Below are positions 1 through 8,552 of a stretch of DNA of 64,000 nt, in pieces. Made by a program: the position numbers and the translations under genes. Under the pieces are notes generated by a model. It had not been told where the DNA came from, ran no database searches, and saw only the letters and a list, made by a program, of their open reading frames with translations. The DNA comes from Micromonospora arborensis (lineage in GTDB: Bacteria; Actinomycetota; Actinomycetes; Mycobacteriales; Micromonosporaceae). The stretch lies in contig NZ_PYBV01000028.1 of the NCBI RefSeq assembly GCF_003205615.1, forward strand, positions 186,001-250,000, given 5' to 3'. Positions within the stretch are counted from its first letter, which is position 1, and each line of letters begins with the position of its first letter.

Positions 1-330
1 CTCTCCGGACTCTGCATGGGGCTGGCCAACGCCAACCTCACCGACCTGGCGCTCGGTCTCGGCTCCAGCGACCGTCGGGTCGCCACCGGCGCGTTCAACC
101 TGGTCCGCTGGGGTGCCGCCGCGCCGGCGCCGATCATCTCCGGCAAGCTCGCCGAGCACTCACTGGCGCTGCCGTTCTGGGTCGGCTTCGGGGTGCTCGC
201 CGTCGGCGTGCTGGTCTACCTGGCCTTCGCCCATCTGATGGCCGCCGGCTACGGCGAGCGGGTGCTCTGGTCCCGCTGGAACCGCGCCGCCGCCGACACC
301 AAACACGAGCCGGCCGGCGAAACGTACTAA
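1..330 (+). CDS. MFS transporter, C-terminal fragment (cut by window edge)
   Basis: The frame is open from the first base and ends at a TAA, so only the last ~109 residues are present. They show glycine/alanine-rich membrane segments, one clear at residues ~60-80 (a LPFWVGFGVLAVGVLVYLAF-like helix), and a charged cytoplasmic tail. The motif DRRVATGAFNLVRWGAAAPAP resembles the last helices of drug:H+ antiporters of the major facilitator superfamily, where a loop before the final helix pair carries N-x-x-R-W. The family call is an inference from a short tail; substrate cannot be judged. The next gene lies on the opposite strand, so this is the end of its transcript. Confidence 0.6.
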   Translation, partial: LSGLCMGLANANLTDLALGLGSSDRRVATGAFNLVRWGAAAPAPIISGKLAEHSLALPFWVGFGVLAVGVLVYLAFAHLMAAGYGERVLWSRWNRAAADTKHEPAGETY

Positions 331-345
331 CCGCGCCCCCGGGGT

Positions 346-390
346 CGCGCCACGCCGCGCCACACCACGCCGCGCCACACCGCGCCGCGG
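346..390. repeat. Short GC-rich tandem repeat in a convergent intergenic region
   Basis: Three to four degenerate copies of a CGCCGCGCCACAC-type unit lie between two convergent genes. No coding potential. Could form a weak bidirectional terminator, but no clean stem is visible. Confidence 0.4.
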
Positions 391-422
391 TGCGGCGTAT
401 CGGGGTGCGGGTAGAGGCGGCG

Positions 423-1184
423 TCAGCTCAGGGCACGCCAGAGCAGGTAGAGGCCGATCACCGTGCCGAACACCACGATCACCGTCTTGAGCACCACCGA
501 CGGCAGCCGGCGAACCAGCCGGGCGCCCACGTACCCGCCGATCAGGGTGGCCGGCGCGACCACCGCGACGGCCGCCCAGTTCACCGGGCCGAACAGGGCG
601 AACACCACAAGCGTCGTCAACCCCACCACCGCGGAGAGCAGATTCTTGATCGCGCTCACCCGCGCCAGGGTCGCGTCCAGCACCAGGGCCAACCCGGCGA
701 CCAGCATCACCCCGAGCGCCGCACCGAAGTACCCGCCGTACACCGCACCGAGCGCGACCATCGTCTGCACCGCGACCGTCCGCTGACGCGGCGACAGGTC
801 CCGAGGGTGACCGACAAGCCGGCGCAGCGGGTCCTGGAAGGCCAGGACCGCGGTCGCCCCCAGCACCAGAAACGGCACGACCAACTCGAACGCGCGGGCC
901 GGGGTGGCAAGCAGCAGCAGCGCACCGAGAATCGTGCCGACAATGGTGGTGGGCACCAGCGTGGCCAGCGCCCGGGGGCGCGGCAGGTCCGCCCGGCTAC
1001 CGGCCACGGCCGCCAGATACCCGGGGAACACCGCGATGGAGTTGCTGACGTTCGCCGGAACCGGGGGCAACCCGACCGCGATCATCGCCGGAAAGGTGAT
1101 CAACGAACCACCACCGGCCACCGCGTTGACCGTGCCAGCGGCGAGACCGGCGGCGAGCAGCAGCGCGGTGTGGGAGAGATCCAT
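423..1184 (-). CDS. TauE/SafE (TSUP) family membrane permease
   Basis: A 253-residue polytopic membrane protein with about eight hydrophobic segments. The N-terminus carries the hallmark glycine motif GLAAGTVNAVAGGGSLITFP, with a second repeat half around YGGYFGAALGVMLVAG (residues ~145-165), typical of the TSUP family that exports or imports sulfite, sulfoacetate or other small anions. Length is normal for the family. The ATG start is followed directly by the first membrane segment. It stands alone, convergent with the transporter to its left and divergent from rnpB to its right, so context gives no hint of substrate. Confidence 0.85.
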   Translation of the reverse strand: MDLSHTALLLAAGLAAGTVNAVAGGGSLITFPAMIAVGLPPVPANVSNSIAVFPGYLAAVAGSRADLPRPRALATLVPTTIVGTILGALLLLATPARAFELVVPFLVLGATAVLAFQDPLRRLVGHPRDLSPRQRTVAVQTMVALGAVYGGYFGAALGVMLVAGLALVLDATLARVSAIKNLLSAVVGLTTLVVFALFGPVNWAAVAVVAPATLIGGYVGARLVRRLPSVVLKTVIVVFGTVIGLYLLWRALS

Positions 1185-1304
1185 AGCCCCACGAGGCTAG
1201 CCGTCGCCTTTGCGGGACGGATCTGCGGGACTGCCCTTGAGCTGCGCGATCTTGCCCAGGCGGGGCGGGAGTGTTGGCGGAGCGTCCGTCGTTAGGATGG
1301 GAGC

Positions 1305-1732
<428 letters not shown>

Positions 1733-1735
1733 CCA

Positions 1736-1769
1736 CCAGCTCAGAGCCTCGATCAAGGCTCTGAGCTGG
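1736..1769 (+). terminator. Hairpin just after rnpB
   Basis: A perfect 13-bp stem (1736-1748 with 1757-1769) and an 8-nt loop begin four bases after the RNase P RNA. There is no U-tract, as is common for terminators in very GC-rich actinomycetes. It probably ends or protects the rnpB transcript. Confidence 0.7.
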
Positions 1770-1789
1770 CGCGCATTGCGGCTACGTGA

Positions 1790-2194
1790 GTGCACCCAGG
1801 CTGGCGCAGTGGACGCGGCCAGCGATGGTTCGGGCGCGCGGGTCCGAACCTCCGCGAGCTACGCGACGATGACCCGGTGGACGAACAGCCCGTCTTTACC
1901 GACCCGTGGTGGGACCTACGCCGAGGTGGCCCAACCGAACAACGACAGCGTGAAGCACTGCACGCCGAACTTCTGACCGAGGCGGCCGCCGGGCACCCTC
2001 TACACAGCCAACCCGTCGAGGTCATCGGCAGGTCCGGGGCCTCAGACGACATCGTTGTGGAACTGAGCTCTGGGGGCTGGGCCCTCGTCCACCTCACCTG
2101 GAAACGCGCGGCCGAGAGACTACCCTGGCCCGAGACCACCTTCTACAGCACGATCAAGGCCCTCGAAGAGGACATCCACGAGCCAGACTGGTAG
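1790..2194 (+). CDS. Hypothetical protein
   Basis: I do not recognise this 134-residue ORF. The first in-frame start is a GTG; a second GTG at 1877 would give a 105-residue protein starting VDEQPVFTDPWWDL, and the coding character improves from about there, so the shorter form is quite possible. The protein is soluble, rich in Trp and acidic residues, with segments SGGWALVHLTWKR and PWPETTFYSTIKALEED near the C-terminus that look like a beta-alpha fold. No convincing ribosome binding site is seen at either start. It lies between rnpB and another small unknown gene on the same strand. Confidence 0.5.
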   Translation: MHPGWRSGRGQRWFGRAGPNLRELRDDDPVDEQPVFTDPWWDLRRGGPTEQRQREALHAELLTEAAAGHPLHSQPVEVIGRSGASDDIVVELSSGGWALVHLTWKRAAERLPWPETTFYSTIKALEEDIHEPDW

Positions 2195-2306
2195 GACGCA
2201 GGGAGACCATCTAGCCGGAGGCAGGACGGCCGAGGTGCCCGGTGTGGAGCCCTCGCCGATGCCGGTGGCTCCGCAAGGTTTTCTGGTGGCGTACTCCGGA
2301 AGCTGA

Positions 2307-2855
2307 GTGTGGACTGGGGAGATGTCCTCGCATCTGGATTTCTTCGCTGACTTCGCGGTCACCGGCATGGTCCTCGGCGTCGGTCTCGGCTCCCGTCCGG
2401 ACGACTGGCCGGGCGTACTGGGGTCCGACTTCCATGAGGCATCGTGGACCGACCACCACCTGGTACGGCAGTTCGGGATCGTCGACGCCAACTTCTATGA
2501 CGGGTCGGGCGAGTGGATTTGTGATTGCGTCAATATCAAGCCCTGGCAGTTGCATCGGTTCGACGACATGGTCCCCGAGGTGATCGGTAGCCGTTACGGG
2601 AGCTTCCCGCCCCGGGTGCCGTTCGAGGAGGTGGCCGACCGGCTCGTCAGCGCGGGCGTGGAGATCCATCACGTCCGCCGAGTGCATATGGCCTCCCTCG
2701 AAGAGTATTGGATACCGGATGGAGAGGTCATGTTCTGGTTGATCTCCGATTACCAGCTGGAAGACTTCCCCGCGCTACGGCTCGGGGACGTCTATGCGGT
2801 GTCCACCGCCACAGGCGTCGACCTTCGGGCAGACCTGCTGACCCGGTATCGCTGA
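2307..2855 (+). CDS. Hypothetical soluble protein, possibly immunity-like
   Basis: A 182-residue soluble protein, unrecognised. The GTG start has a GGAAG ribosome binding site six bases upstream; an ATG at 2322 is an alternative. Aromatic, acidic composition with short motifs such as FGIVDANFYDG and SLEEYWIPDGEVMFWLISDYQLEDFPALRLGDVY resembles the small immunity proteins of polymorphic toxin systems, but this is an impression of fold class, not a family match. A SUKH-4 immunity gene lies 1 kb downstream on the other strand, which weakly supports the idea. No toxin gene is adjacent. Confidence 0.55.
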   Translation: MWTGEMSSHLDFFADFAVTGMVLGVGLGSRPDDWPGVLGSDFHEASWTDHHLVRQFGIVDANFYDGSGEWICDCVNIKPWQLHRFDDMVPEVIGSRYGSFPPRVPFEEVADRLVSAGVEIHHVRRVHMASLEEYWIPDGEVMFWLISDYQLEDFPALRLGDVYAVSTATGVDLRADLLTRYR

Positions 2856-2906
2856 TGGGGGATCACATCCGCAGGCTGGCCTCTGCCGCTGCTGTGGCAC
2901 GCTTCG

Positions 2907-3890
2907 GTGATGATCGAGCTCGCGGACATCGAGGCGGCCGCCGACCGGATCGCCGGCCATGTGGTCCACACGCCCACCGTGCCCAGCCCCGGCCTGTCCG
3001 AGCTGCTCGGCGTGCCCGTCACCGCCAAGCTGGAGCTGCTGCAACGTACCGGGTCGTTCAAGGCGCGTGGCGCGGCGGCGAAGCGGCTCGTCCTGGACGA
3101 CGCCGAGCGGGCGGCGGGCGTGGTGGCGGTCAGTGGCGGCAACCACGGCATCGCGGTCGCGGTGATGGCCGGCGCCCTGGGCGTGGCGGCGACCGTGGTG
3201 ATGCCCCGGACGGCGCCGGCGCGTGCCGTCGAGGTGGCCCGCGCGGCCGGTGCCGACGTCCATCTGACCGACGGCATGTCCGCCGCGTTCGCGCTCATGT
3301 CCCGGTTGCGGGAGGACGGCCTGACCCTGCTGCACCCGTTCGACGACCCGGTGGTGCTCGCCGGGCAGGGCACGGTCGGATTGGAGTTCGCCGACGACGC
3401 CGGTGAGTTGACCGACGTACTGGTCAGCGTCGGCGGCGGGGCGCTGATCTCCGGGGTGGCCGTGGCGCTGCGGGCACGCCGGCCGGGGGTACGCATCTGG
3501 GGCGTGGAGACCGAGGGCGCGCAGGCGATGTCGCAGGCCCTGGCCAAGGGTGGGCCGGTCGAGGTGCCACTGTCGTCGATCGTCACCACGCTCAGCGCGC
3601 CGACCGTCTCGCAACTCACCTACGACCACGTGGCTGCCCTGGTCAGCGACGTGCTCGTGGTCTCCGACGCCGAGGCGGTGCGGGGGACGGTGGAGTTGGC
3701 CGAGCATGCGAAGGTCTGGGCCGAGCCGGCCGCCGGATGCCTCCTGCCGGCTGCCCGCCGGGTACGGGAGCGGGTGGGTGACGATGCCCGGTTGGGTCTC
3801 GTGCTCTGCGGCGGCAACTCCACGGTCGCCGACGTGGTGTCGTGGACCGAGCGCGGCAGAAGCCCCGCTCGTGTCCGCGTCGATCAGTAG
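2907..3890 (+). CDS. PLP-dependent threonine/serine dehydratase-like enzyme
   Basis: A 327-residue fold-type II PLP enzyme. The PLP lysine is in the motif RTGSFKARGA (residues ~48-57). The substrate-loop signature SGGNHGIAVA appears at ~78-87, and the glycine loop VSVGGGALISG that holds the cofactor phosphate at ~173-183. The family deaminates threonine or serine to 2-oxoacids, or racemises serine. There is no C-terminal ACT regulatory domain, so it resembles the short catabolic dehydratase/racemase type rather than biosynthetic IlvA. Starts GTG-ATG are adjacent (2907 or 2910). It ends convergently, overlapping the SUKH-4 gene by 7 bp. Exact substrate is not decidable. Confidence 0.85.
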   Translation: MMIELADIEAAADRIAGHVVHTPTVPSPGLSELLGVPVTAKLELLQRTGSFKARGAAAKRLVLDDAERAAGVVAVSGGNHGIAVAVMAGALGVAATVVMPRTAPARAVEVARAAGADVHLTDGMSAAFALMSRLREDGLTLLHPFDDPVVLAGQGTVGLEFADDAGELTDVLVSVGGGALISGVAVALRARRPGVRIWGVETEGAQAMSQALAKGGPVEVPLSSIVTTLSAPTVSQLTYDHVAALVSDVLVVSDAEAVRGTVELAEHAKVWAEPAAGCLLPAARRVRERVGDDARLGLVLCGGNSTVADVVSWTERGRSPARVRVDQ

Positions 3891-4567
3891 AGCCACCGGT
3901 CGAGCACTCCGGGCCAGAAGTGGGTTGTATGGGCGCCGTTCCCGAACGCGGGCGGGTCAAGGTCCCTGATGCGTGTCAACAGGTCGGCGTTCTCCGCGAG
4001 CGCCTGCTCTTCGGCCTGTCCGTCTTCGTCCCAGCGGTCGATGACGGTTGAGCTGGTCAGCCAGCTACCAACCAGGTGCAGCGAACACAGCCAGTGGATG
4101 ACCGTCGAGTTGACGAACCCGGCGCTGCCGTCTGGCGACCATATGTGCACCTCACCGGTTTCCGGCGCGGCACCGTACATCCAGCGCGGGTCGTCGGAGT
4201 TCGCCAACCGGTACATCGTCGGCTCTGCGTGGAACGACACCGTACCGACGAGGTCATCGATCAGCGGTACGCCACTGGAGATCAGCACGGCCTTCTGCGG
4301 CTCGGGAAGCCGCCGCATCGCCACGTCCAGCTCGGTAGCACGCACCACTCGCCCGGTACCCGCCCAGGCCGCGACCGCTTCGAACGCGGGAGGCAACGGA
4401 AGACCCTCAGCAGGCACGCCGACGAGGGTAGTCCGGGCCAGCTTCCAAGCGCCCAGCGAACGTAGCGGCCAGGCATCCCATCCTCTCCCGGAAAATTCTC
4501 CAAAGAAGTTCGGGAGGGGGTGTCGGATCGGGGCGATGGTGTTCGTAGCAGGGGTGAGGCCTCCCAC
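3884..4567 (-). CDS. SUKH-4 family immunity protein
   Basis: A 227-residue protein matching the SUKH-4 pattern: N-terminal LGAWKLARTTLVGVP, a central block ISSGVPLIDDLVGTVSFH, then GEVHIWSPDGSAGFVNSTVIHWLCSLHLVG with the typical 'N(S/T)(S/T)V..' segment near residue 150, and an acidic W-D-E-D linker before a final helix. SUKH proteins neutralise nuclease and other toxins of contact-dependent or polymorphic toxin systems. No toxin ORF is next to it, so it is either an orphan immunity gene or regulates something else. Start chosen at the first ATG; the intergenic space to the divergent reductase gene is short. Confidence 0.75.
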   Translation of the reverse strand: MGGLTPATNTIAPIRHPLPNFFGEFSGRGWDAWPLRSLGAWKLARTTLVGVPAEGLPLPPAFEAVAAWAGTGRVVRATELDVAMRRLPEPQKAVLISSGVPLIDDLVGTVSFHAEPTMYRLANSDDPRWMYGAAPETGEVHIWSPDGSAGFVNSTVIHWLCSLHLVGSWLTSSTVIDRWDEDGQAEEQALAENADLLTRIRDLDPPAFGNGAHTTHFWPGVLDRWLY

Positions 4568-4599
4568 CAGGGGCGGCGCCAGGGCAAGGAACCCCGATC

Positions 4600-5208
4600 A
4601 TGAAGCTGACGACCATGACCCAGATCTCGATTGATGGAGTCGTGCAGAGCAACGGCGCCCCCACGGCCGAGCACCCGAATGGGTTCGAGCGGGGCGGATG
4701 GGCCCAGGGGAAGGGCGACGACGGGACCAGGGCGTTCATCACGCAGACCTACCAGCGGGCCGACGCGTTCCTGTTCGGCCGGCGTACGTACGAGTTGTTC
4801 GCCGGCTCGTGGGGGGCAATCGACCAGATGCGCGCACATCCCATTGGCGTGGCCTTGAAGGAGGCCCCCAAGTACGTTGCCTCGACCACGCTCACCGCGC
4901 CGCGTTGGGACGACACGACCGTTCTCGGCGGTGACCTCGCGGCGGCCATCAGCGAGCTGAAGGAGAAGCCCGGGGGTGAGCTGCAGGTGCACGGGAGCGG
5001 CACCCTGGTCCGGTGGCTGCTGGCCAACGATCTGGTCGATGAGATGACTCTGATCGTGATCCCGGTGATCGTTGGACTGGGCGCGAGGCTGTTCCCGGAT
5101 AGCGGTCCGGATCTTGCGCTCGATCTGGTCGAGTCGCGGGTCGACTCGAAGGGCGTGACGATCCAGGTCTTCCGGCCGGCCGGGCGCCCGCGGTATGCAG
5201 GGGCCTGA
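4600..5208 (+). CDS. Dihydrofolate reductase family protein (RibD C-terminal domain)
   Basis: A 202-residue member of the RibD_C / bacterial bifunctional deaminase-reductase C-terminal fold. It has the N-terminal beta-strand MKLTTMTQISIDGVV, the FGRRTYELF motif (~58-66) typical of this family, LQVHGSGTLVRWLL (~127-140) and MTLIVIPVIVGLGARLF (~148-164). These proteins use NADPH but rarely have assigned substrates; here it probably is not a true DHFR. It precedes a YciI protein and an ECF sigma factor on the same strand, a frequent actinobacterial grouping, suggesting co-regulation. Confidence 0.85.
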   Translation: MKLTTMTQISIDGVVQSNGAPTAEHPNGFERGGWAQGKGDDGTRAFITQTYQRADAFLFGRRTYELFAGSWGAIDQMRAHPIGVALKEAPKYVASTTLTAPRWDDTTVLGGDLAAAISELKEKPGGELQVHGSGTLVRWLLANDLVDEMTLIVIPVIVGLGARLFPDSGPDLALDLVESRVDSKGVTIQVFRPAGRPRYAGA

Positions 5209-5261
5209 AGTCCCTGACCGTCGAACCACACTGTTGCGACACCAGAGGAGATGATCTTCAG

Positions 5262-5585
5262 ATGCAGTATCTGGTTTCCGTGATCGATGACGAGAGCAGT
5301 CCCGGCAGCACGGACAGGCGGCCTGCCATCAGCGCGTTCAACGAACGACTGATCGCCGAGGGCTACTGGGTCTTCGCGGGCGGACTCGCGGGCACCGACG
5401 CGGCCACGGTCATCGACAATCGGGGCGAGCAGGCGGTGTTCAGCGACGGGCCTTTCGTGGAGTCGAAGGAGTACCTCGCCGGCGTCTGGGTGTGGGACGT
5501 CCCCGATCTGGATGTGGCGCTCAAGCTCGCCGCCGAGGCGTCGAAGGTCTGTGATCGGAAGATCGAGGTGCGGCCGTTCCAATGA
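5262..5585 (+). CDS. YciI / DGPF-domain protein
   Basis: A 107-residue YCII-related protein with the diagnostic DGPFVESKEY motif (~residues 66-75) that gave the DGPF name, followed by the W-V-W-D-V-P strand. AGAGGAGA-type sequence just upstream is a good ribosome binding site. Its stop overlaps the ATG of the sigma factor gene by four bases, so the two are translationally coupled. DGPF proteins are the known genomic partners of ECF42-type sigma factors and are thought to be part of their signal or output; the precise activity is unknown. Confidence 0.9.
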   Translation: MQYLVSVIDDESSPGSTDRRPAISAFNERLIAEGYWVFAGGLAGTDAATVIDNRGEQAVFSDGPFVESKEYLAGVWVWDVPDLDVALKLAAEASKVCDRKIEVRPFQ

Positions 5586-6817
5586 GCGACGTCGAGGAGG
5601 CGGTCACCCGGGCCCACCAGGACGAGTGGGCCCGTGTGGTCGCCTCGCTGACCCGGCGTTTCGGTGACCTCGACATTGCCGAGGAGGCAGCCGCAGAGGC
5701 GTTCGCGACCGCCGTGGAGCGGTGGCCGGCCGACGGCGTACCTCCCAACCCCGGCGCCTGGCTGACCACCACCGCCGTTCGCAAGGCCATCGACCGGATC
5801 CGGCGCGAGAACAAGCGCGACGACAAGCACAAGGAGGCTCAGATGGTGTACGACAACACCCCGCCCGAGCCTCTCGGCGTCATCGACGACGACCGGCTGC
5901 GGCTGATCTTCACCTGCTGTCACCCGGCGCTGGCGATGGAAGCCCGCGTGGCGCTGACGCTGCGCATGCTCGGCGGGCTGACCGTGCCCGAGATCGCCCG
6001 CGCCTTCCTGGTGCGGGAGACCGCCTTGGAGCAGCGGATCACCCGCGCGAAGGCCAAGATCAAGGCGGCTCGGATCCCCTATCGTGTGCCGGCCGCCGAG
6101 GATCTCCCGGCACGCGTCTCCGGCGTACTCGCAGTGCTGTATCTGGTTTTCAACGAGGGCTACCTGGCGACCGGCCCCGACACCGATCCGGTACGTCACG
6201 GCCTGACCGCCGAGGCGATCCGGCTCACCCGCCTGATCCGCGCTCTGCTGCCGGAGGATGGTGAGGTGGCCGGGCTGCTGGCGCTGATGCTGCTCACCGA
6301 GGCTCGCCGCACCGCTCGGGTTTCGGCCAGCGGCGAACTGGTCACCCTCGACGAGCAGGACCGTGGGGCCTGGGACAAGGCGCTGATCGCCGAGGGGCAC
6401 CGGCTCGTGCGCGAGCGCCTCGCCGCTGCCGCCGCCGGGATGGCCCCGGGCCGCTACCAGATCCTCGCCGCGATCAACGCCGTGCACACCTCCGCCCGCG
6501 ACATCCGCGACACCGACTGGTCGCAAATCGTCGCCCTCTACGACCAACTCGTCCAACTCGACTCCTCGCCGATCGTCGCCCTCAACCGGGCCATCGCGGT
6601 CGCCGAGCTCGACGGACCGGAGGTGGCGCTGGCGGCCGTCGACCGTCTTGCGGACGAGCTGGCCGGCTATCACGCCTACCACGCGACCCGCGCCGACCTG
6701 CTGCGCCGGCTGGGCCACAGTCAGCGGTCGCGCGCGGCCTACGACAAAGCCATCGAGCTGGCCGGCAACACCGCCCAGACCGCCAACCTGACCCGCCGCC
6801 GCGACCAACTGCGGTAG
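5582..6817 (+). CDS. ECF RNA polymerase sigma factor with long C-terminal extension (ECF42-like, DUF6596)
   Basis: A 411-residue sigma factor. Region 2 covers residues ~10-75 (LTRRFGDLDIAEEAAAEAFATAVERWP). Region 4 covers ~100-165 (LRLIFTCCHPALAMEARVALTLRMLGGLTVPEIARAFLV). The remainder, ~170-411, is a helical TPR-like extension (NEGYLATG, LALMLLTEARRTAR, ALNRAIAVAELDGPEVAL), the hallmark of the ECF42 group, which has no membrane anti-sigma factor and instead sits with DGPF/YciI genes. That is exactly the arrangement here: ATGA overlap with the YciI gene. Likely controls itself and its neighbours; no promoter motif could be confirmed by eye. Confidence 0.92.
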   Translation: MSDVEEAVTRAHQDEWARVVASLTRRFGDLDIAEEAAAEAFATAVERWPADGVPPNPGAWLTTTAVRKAIDRIRRENKRDDKHKEAQMVYDNTPPEPLGVIDDDRLRLIFTCCHPALAMEARVALTLRMLGGLTVPEIARAFLVRETALEQRITRAKAKIKAARIPYRVPAAEDLPARVSGVLAVLYLVFNEGYLATGPDTDPVRHGLTAEAIRLTRLIRALLPEDGEVAGLLALMLLTEARRTARVSASGELVTLDEQDRGAWDKALIAEGHRLVRERLAAAAAGMAPGRYQILAAINAVHTSARDIRDTDWSQIVALYDQLVQLDSSPIVALNRAIAVAELDGPEVALAAVDRLADELAGYHAYHATRADLLRRLGHSQRSRAAYDKAIELAGNTAQTANLTRRRDQLR

Positions 6818-6936
6818 CGCCCTGCTGCTTCTTCGGGCGGTGTTCGTCGTGGTTGGTGGTATTGGTCGACGTCTGACGGCCCGACGAAAGCCCCTGGCGG
6901 CCCACGGCCCTTGCCGGCAGCTTCACCGACTCCGGC

Positions 6937-7269
6937 TCATCGCGCCGCACCGACGCGGAGCCGATTGCCGTCCGGGTCTACCACCTCAAATTCGCGTCCC
7001 CAGTCCTTATGTTCGACGGCACCCACGCCGCAGGCTGCCGCTGCGGCATCGATATCGTTCACGTACAGGTACAGCAGGGTCCCCGGCCGCGCATCCTCGG
7101 TGTGCTCCGACAGATGGATCTCAACGCCGCCCCGGGCGATGCTCACGTAGAGCGGCAGGTCAGGGGCGAACCGGTGCTCCCACTGGCGCAAGAAACCAAG
7201 ACGGGCGTACCACGTCGCGGCGGCATCCGCGTCCGTGGTCCACAGGACAGGCGCGAGGCGTTCGGTCAT
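6937..7269 (-). CDS. VOC family protein (glyoxalase/bleomycin-resistance fold)
   Basis: The coding part starts at the ATG at 7269 (MTERLAPVLWTTDADAAATW), giving 110 residues; the frame is open further upstream but looks non-coding. One VOC module: LGFLRQWEHRF, then VEIHLSEHTEDA, a beta strand LLYLYVNDIDAAAA, and the C-terminal FEVVDPDGNRLRVG with the typical metal-ligand region E/D-x-D-P-(D)-G-N. Such proteins bind or inactivate drugs such as bleomycin, or act as glyoxalase-like lyases. Convergent with the sigma-factor gene and followed upstream by another small gene on the same strand. Confidence 0.8.
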   Translation of the reverse strand: MTERLAPVLWTTDADAAATWYARLGFLRQWEHRFAPDLPLYVSIARGGVEIHLSEHTEDARPGTLLYLYVNDIDAAAAACGVGAVEHKDWGREFEVVDPDGNRLRVGAAR

Positions 7270-7364
7270 CCGGGCAGTCTGGCACCCCAGGTGCGATGGG
7301 ACGGCACCTCCGTTGATCCGACGTGCCCTCGGCGTGCGGTGCAACCGCCGTACGGGCGCTGGGC

Positions 7365-7706
7365 CTACGGCCGCTCGTAGCCGCAGACGTCGTATAGCCA
7401 ATAGTCGAAGTACCTGCGTACTGCTTCGCTGTCGCGGGGATCCAGTGCCAGCCAATCGCGGGCGGCGCGAGCCATCTCAGCAAAGGTGCGATCTTCCTCG
7501 TCAGGCTTGAGCTCAACCCGGTCGGTGAGCGCGCCCCACAGGCAGTACATGCTGCCTGCGTACTCGACTATGTCGATCACGTCGATCGTTTCGCCCATGA
7601 ACTGCAAGCCGAGATCGTACGGATCGTCCGCGCGAAGGATCTGTTCGGAGAGGTCGCGGGCGCGTTCCAGGTAGGCCGACCATGCCTCGTCGTCTGAACC
7701 GCTCAC
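7365..7706 (-). CDS. Hypothetical protein
   Basis: A ~113-residue acidic, helical protein. I place the start at the GTG (VSGSDDEAWSAYLERARDLSEQ), because the sequence upstream in the same frame is arginine/glycine-rich and not protein-like. Segments LERARDLSEQILRADDPYDLGLQFMGETIDVIDIVEYAG and the terminal YFDYWLYDVCGYERP are well-formed. It looks like a small immunity or DUF-type protein; no family recognised. A strong terminator follows the next gene to the right, so this gene probably has its own promoter. Confidence 0.6.
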   Translation of the reverse strand: MSGSDDEAWSAYLERARDLSEQILRADDPYDLGLQFMGETIDVIDIVEYAGSMYCLWGALTDRVELKPDEEDRTFAEMARAARDWLALDPRDSEAVRRYFDYWLYDVCGYERP

Positions 7707-7837
7707 ACGCCGGAGGATCACACACGACCAAGTCCCCCTGCAACCTTGGCGCTGCGCGCCTCGCCCACGCCCGACAGCAGCAACACCACCGGATCCCCGC
7801 CTGACACAACGGTTGGCACGGCTCATCGAACTGGTGT

Positions 7838-7877
7838 GATCCGGGGCGGGGCACGTGGCCGCACCCCGCCCCGGATC
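7838..7877 (-). terminator. Strong rho-independent-like hairpin
   Basis: A perfect 14-bp inverted repeat (7838-7851 with 7864-7877) with a 12-nt loop sits four bases beyond the stop of the GNAT gene on the minus strand. It is the likely end of that transcript. Confidence 0.8.
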
Positions 7878-7880
7878 AGA

Positions 7881-8363
7881 TCAGAGTTCTCGGTAGTAGA
7901 CGGCGACCGGCAGTGGCGTGCAACCCAGTGCTTCGTACAGGGCTCGGGCGGGAGCATGGAATCCGTCCCCGCCCGTGCCGATCGTGACGACCTCGGCGCC
8001 GAGGTTCCGCATCGCGGCGAACGCATGCTCGCACAGCACGGTGCCCGCGCCGAGCCGGCGGTGCTCCGCGGACACGGCGAGGATCGTGACGCTGGCCTGT
8101 CGGCGCTCGGGTTCTACCGCCCAGGCCACGTAGCCGGCGATGGCATCGTCGATCTCAGCGACCGCGACGTACCGATGCTCGGCGGGGTCATGAAGCCCGG
8201 CAACCTGCTTGACGTAGTCGTCGCGCCACTCGCCGTGCTGGTTGGCGTACACAATCTCGCCCACGAGAGGGCGGAAGGATTCTTCGTAGAACGGCCCGAA
8301 CGTCTCGATGGTCAGTTCGGTGAGACGGGTCAGGTCATGCCGAAGAAACGAGCGGATACGCAT
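7881..8363 (-). CDS. GNAT family N-acetyltransferase
   Basis: A 160-residue single-domain GNAT. The acetyl-CoA pyrophosphate loop is HRRLGAGTVLCEHAF (~100-114, variant of Q/R-x-x-G-x-G/A). It is preceded by the beta-4 strand ASVTILAVSAEH and followed by a C-terminal ALYEALGCTPLPVAVYYREL, the usual 'LYEk.GF' end of the fold. The acceptor substrate is unknown; a protein N-terminus, amine or antibiotic are all possible. It has its own terminator. The ~190 bp upstream to the next gene holds no recognisable feature. Confidence 0.88.
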   Translation of the reverse strand: MRIRSFLRHDLTRLTELTIETFGPFYEESFRPLVGEIVYANQHGEWRDDYVKQVAGLHDPAEHRYVAVAEIDDAIAGYVAWAVEPERRQASVTILAVSAEHRRLGAGTVLCEHAFAAMRNLGAEVVTIGTGGDGFHAPARALYEALGCTPLPVAVYYREL

Positions 8364-8552
8364 GTGGGTGTGCCTTTCCAGCTGAGGTTCTGAAAGCCAA
8401 AAAATCGGGCATCAGATGGCCAGCCAGCGGCCGGAACGGCGGCAAGCCGACCCTCAGTGGCGGGTACGCCAAGCAGCGAAGCAACTCATGGTCGGAATCC
8501 TACGGGGCGCTGCAACCGCATTCGCGGCGCAGCGAGCCGATCGGAACCCGCG

